64,000 bases of DNA, taken from NCBI GenBank assembly GCA_043228905.1, contig JBHGNT010000010.1, positions 22,010,001-22,074,000 of the forward strand, read 5' to 3'. Origin of the DNA: Azolla caroliniana (Eukaryota; Polypodiophyta). Both the position numbers and the translations under genes were made by a program. Of the stretch, positions 56,655-64,000 are shown in pieces. Numbering within the stretch: the first letter of the stretch is position 1; each line of letters begins with the position of its first letter. The notes under the pieces were generated by a model. It had not been told where the DNA came from, made no database searches, and worked only from the letters and a program-made list of their open reading frames with translations.

Positions 56655-58171
56655 TAAACTCACATGAAATCACCCCTCATAATCTTAGGGTTCACCCACC
56701 GAAATTAACAATAGGTCATGAGGAGATCAATTCGAGCTTGCGAACAGAATTTCTAGCCCTCACAACACAATATCGCAAGGATCTTACAACATGTTATATT
56801 CGGCATTTAGACTTATTAGTCCACGCATTAACCAAAGCCATAGATGATTTTCCTAATCAAGTTCGTACCGACATAGTAAAAATAATGGAAACAATGCAAG
56901 AACCCCCATTCATACAAGACGTGACATCACTAGTAGGTCCCGATTCATTCCAAGATAGAATGGCACATTGGCAGCAAGAGTTTGCCACAGAAATCCTTAG
57001 AGCTTGTGATGAAGTAGCAGTTACTAATTCTATTACCGCAACTATTAGAAAGAAGGCCACTATCGGTAGAGACAAAGCAGAGAGTAGCATGCACAACATT
57101 AACGATAAAAACAATGTTTGAGAAATCGACATAGAGATGAGTGATAATGAAGATTATAATGTTAATAACAATCCCTTTACAATTCCAAATTATATTAGGA
57201 GTGAAAAACCAAAAAAATCCTCTACAAATTATCCCATTCAAAAACCTAACCCTAAAGCTAACGCTAACTCTAACACTAACCCCAACCCCAAACTAAAATT
57301 CTCTACAAAGAACCTACAACCTAATCCCTTTCAAAAATCTAACCCTATTGCTAACCCTAACCCTAATTTTCCAGCAAAAGGAAATCCTCCATCATTGAAC
57401 CACCGCAACCTCCTCCCGCAATACATCTGCAACATAACAAATAATCAAGTAAGTAGAAATCCTCATCAAACCCATTATGGCCCACCAGTCTTACTTTATA
57501 ACCCTAATCGCCCTTTCTTTAATCCTATCTACAACCCAACTAACCATCTAGGGCACACGGTTCCCTCATGCGCGGTGGAAGCGACATACCCACCGAGGGC
57601 ATTTGTTCAACATCCTCACATCGAACGAATTTCAAACCAACATATTTCAGCCTTGCACGAGCCACACCCACAGCCTATACATCACCATCATACCTCGCCG
57701 GAATTTGAATTGGAAGGATATAACAGATAGCGAAGATCTTACTTCGATAGCAGCTACACGTGCGACGATGGTGGACGACTGTCACACCATAACGGCGGCT
57801 ACATGAGCCACGACGATAATTATCCTACGGGCAGATACAGGAGGTCCATCCAATGCGAAGGCCGTACATCTTATGGAAGCGGCACACGTGCCAACATAAG
57901 ACAAGCAGTGTATCCCCATGTGGCAGTTGTGCAAGAGATCATGCAAGCCATGGCCCGAACGACCTTCCCTCTTTCCCTCTCATCCTTTCTCCTCCTCCTC
58001 CTCTCCTCCCCACCCCACCCCTGCAGACAATTTCAAATAGACCCTCTCACCTCCCATATGTGTTTAACCCTAATCACGCCCCTACCCCCCCTCCTTACTT
58101 CCTACAAATTTGATGCATGCCCCCCCTTTATTTTCTATAAACCTCCCGCATACCCCTCCCCCATTTTTTAA
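56655..58171 (+). pseudogene. Unknown low-complexity ORF, possible 5' ORF of the Penelope-like element
   Basis: One reading frame broken only by a TGA (57119-57121) and a TAG (57728-57730). The first part (LTTQYRKDLTTCYIRHLDLL, then DFPNQVRTDIVKIMETM) looks helical. The middle is Asn/Pro-rich (NPNPKLKF; PNPNFPA), and its DNA contains ctaaccctaaccctaa-type runs (57240-57390). The end is Gly/Tyr/Arg-rich, then hydrophobic. I recognise no domain. It lies just upstream of, and in the same orientation as, a Penelope-like RT. Confidence 0.45.
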
Positions 58172-58525
58172 CCATACCCCTATGCATTTCCCCTTATTCC
58201 CCCCTAATAACCCCCATAACGTTTCCCTATTTCCAAACTATACCCCTCCCCCTTTTCATGCATTTCCTACACATAGCCCCCCCTTCTTTACACATAACTC
58301 CCCTAAGTCTACTTCTAGTAGATTTCAATATTCTACCGCACCCTCTAAATTTCCCCCAGACGTATATGAAATCCCTCATAGAAAACAACCTACCCGTACT
58401 CACAATAATCGCCCCCTTCCCACGAAACTACAAACTTTCTCATGTAATAATGTTAAGACAAAAAATGTGTAGCTAGGCGTGCCAAACGGGATAGTAAACA
58501 GTTTCGGCACGTCATGCATCTTGCG
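58172..58525 (+). other. Pyrimidine-rich stretch up to the copia F insertion
   Basis: Very C/T-rich with short overlapping frames. Near 58470-58525 a frame reads AKRDSKQFRHVMHLA, which fits in frame to sequence after copia F (62443), suggesting the N-terminus of the Penelope-like protein. Confidence 0.45.
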
Positions 58526-58968
58526 TGTTGAGAGATCAAGCTCAACTTAGTTTAGTTAGTTAGTCAACCATGTAACTTCATAGTTACCTAGATAGAATCT
58601 AGTTAGAAGTGTTGACTATAACGCCTTGAATAGGACCTTGTACTTAAGTGGGATATTCTGGATCCTCCACTCCTAAGTACATTTAATATAGGACTTACAC
58701 ATTAGTACCTATATTCTACTCACACATGTGCACCTTTGCACATGAGATGTATAATACCTCATTGTGGGTATTTTTGTATTTGATGATGATGATAATGCTA
58801 ATTTAATATAGTTACTCACCGCCATCTTGTGTTCTTCATAAGTGTATCTTCCTCTCTCTCTCTTCCTCTCACACACATACACACACATCACTTAATCTTC
58901 CACGCTTATTAACTTTATCACATAATTAGGTACTATTTAACTCTTAATTACTTACCTAATTCTTAACA
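58526..58968 (+). repeat. 5' LTR of element F
   Basis: It begins tgttgagagatcaagctc and ends ctaattcttaaca. Same family as the solo LTR 44235-44629. Confidence 0.92.
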
Positions 58969-58980
58969 TGGTATCAGAGC
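58969..58980 (+). other. Primer-binding site of element F
   Basis: TGGTATCAGAGC directly after the LTR, complementary to initiator tRNA-Met. Confidence 0.92.
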
Positions 58981-59134
58981 GTGTGGTTTAGAAAATCCAC
59001 TAAGCCCACCTGACTCTTCGTAATTGTGTGTTCAAAACGATGACGACAAATTCCGGCTATCTCTACCGTAGTGCCACTACGTAGCACGTAAACGTCGAAG
59101 GAAGAAAAGCAAAAGAAGAGAAGACACAATCAAC

Positions 59135-60460
59135 ATGAACACACAAATGGGTAGCTCGCTACCTAGCGAAAAGCTAGACCGGAGCAATTATTCATCTTGG
59201 GAGTACAAGATGACCCAATACCTCGTTGACCAAGGGTATTGGAGCTACATCAACGACGCTCAAGAAAATCGACCCGACTCAAAAAATGCCGACTATGCAA
59301 CATGGGAGCAAGCGGCAAGTCGAGTCATGTATTGCTTGGCAACATGTGTCGACGACCACATGCTTAGCCACATTCGAGACGCCAAGATGCCTAAAGAAGC
59401 GTGGGGGAACTTAAAGAAAATGTTCGCCGCCAACAAGACCGCCCAAAAGCTTCAACTTCGACAAGTGTTGAACAACATACGGCAAAAAGATATGTCCGTG
59501 TCGGACTACACTACCAAGATCAAGAGCATTTGTGACTTGCTTGGTTCCATCAAAATAAACGTCGACGAAGACGAGATGGTTCAAGTATGCTTGGGCAACC
59601 TCGCACAACGATTCGATCCATTACGGACGGCAATCTTGGCGAGAGAAAACCCTCCTTCATTCTTCGACCTCCAATCAATGCTATTGGTCGAAGAGAACCA
59701 CGTCTGAACCAAAAGCAAGACGTCGGAAGGACAAATGTTCTTCTTGAATTCGGACGGTAGCCGAGGAGGAGGTCACGGCGATAGAAGAGGTCAATTCGAC
59801 CCATCACGCGAAGGGAACTCAAACCTTCACGGAAGCCATCGAGGAACCTTCGGAAGAAGGGGGAGCTTCCATGCCGAACATGGTCGGCAAACCAGGCCCG
59901 CAACTTGCAACTATTGTGGCAAAATCGGCCACCGCGAGGAGGAATGCCGAAAAAGAAGAAGTGAGTCGGCTTCCACAAGTCGACAACACACGAATTACGC
60001 CGTCAACTCCGAATACGATGATTACGGCGGACTATTCGTAATGAGGCATAGAGTGAACTCTATGTCGACCTCCAACTCCGCAAGCACCTCCAACTCGGAA
60101 GACGTGTGGTTCGTCGACTCCGGCGCCTCACATCACATGACATCTCACGAAGAGTGGTTTCGTGATTTACGAACACCAGATTGACCCGGCTTCATAGAGA
60201 CAGGAGAAGACACCACGCACCCCATTCAGCACATTGGCAATGTCCCATTCGGGAAAGAAGGCGAGCAAACTTGCATCAAGAATGTCCTGCACGTGCCCAC
60301 AATAACGAAGAATTTGGTCTCCGTCGGCCAAATCATGGAGCAAGGCATGCAAGTCCGCTTCAACAACGAAGGTTATTTCATTGAGAAAGATGGCCGACTC
60401 ATAGCTAAGGGGCGGAGAGATGGCCGACTCATTCGAACGAGGTGAAATCGGCAATGTACA
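59135..60460 (+). pseudogene. Element F gag and protease (broken)
   Basis: The ATG at 59135 (MNTQMGSSLPSEKLDRSN) opens a gag of the D/A type (YWSYINDAQ; KLQLRQVLNNI; PPSFFDLQSML). TGA at 59705-59707, then the same frame shows a good zinc knuckle, CNYCGKIGHREEEC (about 59908), and protease WFVDSGASHHMTS (about 60110), ending with TGA at 60182-60184. ITKNLVSVGQIM follows. Few lesions, so decay is moderate. Confidence 0.88.
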
Positions 60461-61929
60461 CCAAAATTCTCAAAATCGAGACAAGCATCGAGTTGTGGCA
60501 CAAGAGAATTGGCCACATAAACCTCCAATGGCTACGAGCGATGCAAACCAAGGGAGTCGTCATCGGACTTTCGACATTCGAGGCGACCGAGTATGCAAAG
60601 CGTGTCAACTCAACAAACAACATCGACTCCCATTCCCAAAGGAGAGCTCCGCAAGCAAAGGCCTCCTCGACGTCGTACACTCGGATGTATGGGGACCGGC
60701 TCAAACGCCGATACTACGTAACCTTCATCGACGACTACTCACGCTACGCGTGGATCTACACGATGAAGAAGAAAAGTGAAGTGCTCTCCCACTTCCAAAA
60801 GCTCAAGGGGCAAGTCGAAAAAGAAACCGGTCAGCACATTCGATGCCTACGATCGGATGGAGGCAAGGAGTACTTCTCCGATGAATTCACCTCCTACCTC
60901 CAAAGTGAAGGCATTCGGAGAGAATTCTCATGCCGACACACACCCCAACAAAATGGAGTCGCCGAAAGGAAAAATTGGCAAATACTCGAGGTAGCACACG
61001 CCATGATGCATGAGAAGCACATGCCGAATTTCTATTGGGCCAAAGCGGCATCCACGGCCATCTATCTCATGAACTGGTGCACCACTAATGGAGTCCATGA
61101 GCTAACTCCATACGAGCTCCTCGTCAAAAGGAAGCTGAACCTCCTATCACACCTCAAGGTGTTCAGAAGCATTGCGAATGTACGCATCCCGAACGAACAA
61201 CGACAGAAGTCCGACGTGAAGTTGGAGGAATGTATCCTCATAGGATACTTATCCGAGAAGAAGGCACACAAGTGCTACAACCCTTCTACCCGAGTGGTTA
61301 GAGTAAGTTGAGACGCAGTCTTCGACGAGTCCGCATCCTGGTACGCACCAGAGACAACTTTGACTCCGCTTGAGCCGGAATCCGCCGAACAAGAGGTAGA
61401 AGATGGAGATCGCTTCGAACACATGTTCGAAGAAAGTTCGATTACGGCAAAGCCTAGTGGGCCACAAGAGCCCCCACGCGACCCAAACACGTCGCGGCCA
61501 AGTACAAACTTGGACAAAGGCAAAGGTAAGATGCTCGAATACAAAGTCGATCACCCCGACGACAATGATTCGGATGGATCAGCTCCCTCACTAGATAGTG
61601 AGTTCGGTGTACCCATCATGCGGACACCTGGAGTAAAGAAGGCGCTCACATCGGTGAGCGAAAAACTTCGACGCTCATCTAGAGCTAAGAACCCCGTTAC
61701 GCGGCTCGGGTACAACGAGTATATGGCCCATCACTATGCCTTCGCAATGAAGGTAGCGGCCGAACAAGAGCCCAAGAGCTCCACCAAAGCGGCTCGTCAC
61801 CCACGATGGGTGGAAGTAGTCGGCCTTCGCCCACACACTACAAGCCTTTATAACCGGCTTGAGGGGGAGGACCCAAGATTGCCACGGCGAAGAAAGCCGA
61901 AGGCCGGACGGAAGCCGCATAGAAGCTGA
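60442..61929 (+). pseudogene. Element F integrase and linker (RT missing)
   Basis: Open frame 60442-61311 with pre-integrase LWHKRIGHINLQ, integrase FIDDYSRYAWIY, RSDGGKEYFSDEF and NGVAERKN, after a frameshifted zinc-binding part. A TGA at 61309-61311 then leads into a linker open to 61929 (QEPPRDPNTSRPS; RSSRAKNPVTRLGYNEYMA). The last recognisable RT-approach residues are KAARHPRWVEV. No palm, YVDD or RNase H sequence follows. Confidence 0.88.
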
Positions 61930-61999
61930 CATCGAAAGCCGGACAACGCCGAAAACAACGCCGGATGTCGGACGCCTCACACTTGAGCTTGGGGGGGCG

Positions 62000-62440
62000 T
62001 GTTGAGAGATCAAGCTCAACTTAGTTTAGTTACTTAGTCAACTATGTAACTTTGTAGTTACCTAGATAGAATCTAGTTAGAAGTGTTGACTATAACACCT
62101 TGAATAGGACCTTGTACTTAAGTGGGATATTCTAGATCCTCCACTCCTAAGTACATTTAATATAGGACTTACACATTAGTACCTATATTCTACTCACACA
62201 TGTGCACCTTTGCACATGAGATGTATAATACCTCATTGTGGGTATTTTTGTATTTGATGATGATGATAATGCTAATTTAATATAGTTACTCATCCCCCAT
62301 CTTGTGTTCTTCATAAGTGTATCTTCCTCTCTCTCTTCCTCTCACACACATACACACACATCACTTAATCTTCCGCGTTTATTAACTTTATCACATAATT
62401 AGGTACTAATTAACTCTTAATTACTTACCTAATTCTTACA
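62000..62440 (+). repeat. 3' LTR of element F
   Basis: It matches 58526-58968 with about a dozen differences and a one-base shorter end (cttaca). Confidence 0.92.
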
Positions 62441-63149
62441 CCGCGAAACATCTCTTTTACCTTCTCGATAGACCTACTTCTACTTTAGATACTTTCATGT
62501 GGTTAGGACGTCATACATCTAATTTTCCCTTCTCCCCATATGTGAAAAAGACCCATATAAGGAAACCCCGTAATAAATTTTGGACACCTCTCCTTAATAA
62601 ACCTAGAATTAGTAGGATGCACAACCACTCTAATTATTCCCTCTCTAAACATGAGACACAACTCCTTAGCCTGGGTTTGAAACACACCCTCCCATCTTCT
62701 CCACCATCATCCCCTACCCTACTCAAAGAATTTGATGGCCTAAGTAGAACCCTTCAACTTAAACATTTTTTCAAAGATGTGGATAATTCGCCCCAAAATC
62801 CATTTAAGCTACCTAACCCTAGTTGGCAACCTCCTACTAAGTACACTCCCCTAGAAAACATTATAGCTAAACACCAAACTATCTTTAGGGACACACTTCA
62901 TACACTCAAATTAAAACCCACTAGGATTGCACCTCACTTATCACTAGCCTTACAATCTCTTAAGAAAAACAATAAAATCATAATCCTACCTGCTGACAAA
63001 AATGTTGGAGTGTGTGTTCTTGATAAGGACACGTACTATAACAAAGCTATAGAACACCTTTCCGATACTAATACATATAAAAAAGTCTCCCACTATCCAC
63101 TTGAAGAGTTATCCAATAGATTGAAAAGTGTTGGGGAGAAGGTCATAAA
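62441..63149 (+). pseudogene. Penelope-like element reverse transcriptase, N-terminal part
   Basis: The reading frame from 62443 contains HNHSNYSLSKHETQLLSLGL (about 62620), LLKEFDGLSRTLQLKHFF, YTPLENIIAKHQTIF, SLALQSLKKNNKIIILPADK (about 62950) and NVGVCVLDKDTYYNKA then LSDTNTYKKV. The PADK...VVxxD...LSDTxxY series is characteristic of Penelope-like RTs. Intact to 63149, where the LTR of copia G interrupts it, so the catalytic YADD part is outside the window or lost. The 5' side is cut by copia F. Confidence 0.75.
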
Positions 63150-63417
63150 TGCGGAAGTGCAAGCAACATTCGTGACGAAGGAATCTGTGTATGTGAGCAA
63201 GATAGACACAGAGGGAGATAGAGAGAGGCACAAAAAACGTTATATTGCAATAGCAATCGTTACAAATGACAACCGACCTTCACTAAAGGATACAAAGTCA
63301 CTTTATATAGTGACTATCATAGGGTAACTGCCCTTTATGCTATTTACAAAAATAGCCCGAACTTGGGTTGTTCAAAGGGACAGTGTGAATACGGCCATTA
63401 TACACTCGTATTCGACA
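63150..63417 (-). repeat. 3' LTR of copia element G
   Basis: 268 bp. On the minus strand it begins tgtcgaatacgag after the polypurine tract acgggggag (about 63418-63426) and ends acttccgca. Promoter: GCTAT-8 nt-ATAGC (63339-63356) and AGTCACT-ATATAA-AGTGACT (63296-63315), the TATA again being in the loop. Confidence 0.75.
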
Positions 63418-63426
63418 CTCCCCCGT

Positions 63427-64000
63427 AATGGGCATATACATGGGTTATCTTAAAGAATTACAAGTATATATACAAGGTTTATTAGACAGATCGGTTTTGT
63501 CAAAGACGGCAAGATCCGAGGACAGAAGACCGAATCGGTCGGGTCGGAAAAGCTAAAGCCGATCCTCAGAGAATCGATGTCGGTGGTCCGAAACCATCCT
63601 GTGTTGTGTGTCCGACTTTAACCGGACCGATTTCTCGTTACGCCCATATGGTGCCGAAGGGACTGGAAACGATCCGCCAAAAGACACTTGGTCATTCCAT
63701 CTGCGACATTATCGGTTGTGGATATCTTCTCGAGATCGATTTTCCCTGAAATGACGCAGTCCCGAACGAAGTGATATCGAACGTCGATATGCTTAGAGGC
63801 GTTGTGGTGAACCGGATTTTTTGACAAAGCAACATCACCCTAACTGTCGCTGTAGACAACTGGAGCCGAGTCGGAGTCGACCTGTCGAAACGTGTGCACC
63901 AACCGACCGAGCCATAAAGCTTCTTTTGTCGCGTCGGATGCAGCTACATATTCCGCTTCGGTCGTTGAGGTGGCTGTGCACTCCTGAAGTTTTGACTTCC
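63427..64000 (-). pseudogene. Copia element G, RNase H end (runs off right edge)
   Basis: Minus strand from 64000: TSTTEAEYVAASDATKEALW (near 63980), then YSDSQGDVALSKNPVHHNAS, KHIDVRYHFVRD and NVADGMTKCL, the C-terminus of a Ty1/copia RNase H. The frame is open over much of this part. At least one in-frame stop appears near 63842 (the tag of ccctaactg read in reverse), so it is probably inactive. Most of the element lies outside the window. Confidence 0.82.

Larger units (their letters stand above)
58526..62440 (+). mobile_element. Copia element F (internally deleted, no RT or RNase H)
   Basis: 3.9 kb with 5' LTR 58526-58968, primer site 58969-58980, gag and integrase relics, polypurine-like run gggggggcg (61991-61999) and 3' LTR 62000-62440. 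Flanks ttgcg and ccgcg would be a target duplication with two changes. After the RT-entry motif (AARHPRWVEV, about 61815) the sequence jumps to 3' noncoding DNA. The LTRs differ at roughly a dozen sites. Confidence 0.88.

Noticed and set aside
57240-57390. Interstitial telomere block
   Set aside because: Only two or three perfect ctaaccctaa units in degenerate DNA within a reading frame; not a telomere tract.

Overview
The window is a stretch of land-plant nuclear DNA made almost entirely of transposable elements inserted into one another. I see one convincing host-type gene, a membrane-bound wax-ester synthase at 51330-52616 (+). Plant signs are Ty1/copia elements primed by TGGTATCAGAGC, a jojoba-type wax synthase, tRNA-derived SINE-like units and long CT/GA microsatellites in LTRs. 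The mix also holds a Penelope-like reverse transcriptase, an unusual cut-and-paste transposon and a LINE type that does not look like the common angiosperm L1. From memory these are better known outside flowering plants, so a fern, lycophyte or other non-model plant is possible, but the clade is not settled.

Left half (1-31306). The outer layer is copia element D on the minus strand (5' LTR 30871-31306; pol reaches down to 10245). Copia element B is joined to D at 10244/10245 (B 3' LTR 9496-10244). B is itself broken by a solo LTR (803-1573) and by complete but dead copia element A (1743-7729, TSD atacc/atact). D is also split by a DNA transposon, E (11448-28847), with 25-bp terminal inverted repeats and a 4-bp TTCA duplication. 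E carries a multi-exon RING-like gene (+), an FCP1/NIF-like phosphatase-fold ORF (+) and a convergent DDE-like transposase candidate (-). Introns of both multi-exon genes are filled by arrays of the 14-bp palindrome TAGCTAATTAGCTA. A truncated LINE (14608-15735 plus 21069-22310) sits in one of these arrays. Inside the LINE is an intact young copia, B1 (15736-21063, TSD cacat, one 1357-codon polyprotein, about six LTR differences in 607 bp). The nesting order is D, then E, then LINE, then B1.

Middle (31307-44629). A LINE ORF1 fragment (32453-33072) is followed by an LTR-like segment. A degraded Ty3/gypsy element follows on the minus strand (33401-39600), interrupted by two copia-type LTRs (35759-36477 with TSD tgccc, and about 38212-38920). 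Next come truncated copia C on the minus strand (39881-42119), a 165-bp satellite and a nearly complete F-type solo LTR.

Right part (44630-64000). A plant L1-type LINE ORF2 (44630-47233 and 50281-51012) is split by an LTR fragment and by a 2.8-kb array built round tRNA-Arg(CCU)-like modules. The wax synthase gene follows, then repeat-poor intergenic DNA, a small inverted LINE fragment, a repetitive unknown reading frame, and a Penelope-like RT split by copia F (58526-62440). F lacks RT and RNase H. Copia G (3' LTR 63150-63417, minus strand) cuts the Penelope-like frame again and runs off the window.

Recurring themes are short tandem duplications inside dead elements, and LTR promoters in which the TATA box lies in the loop of a perfect short palindrome.
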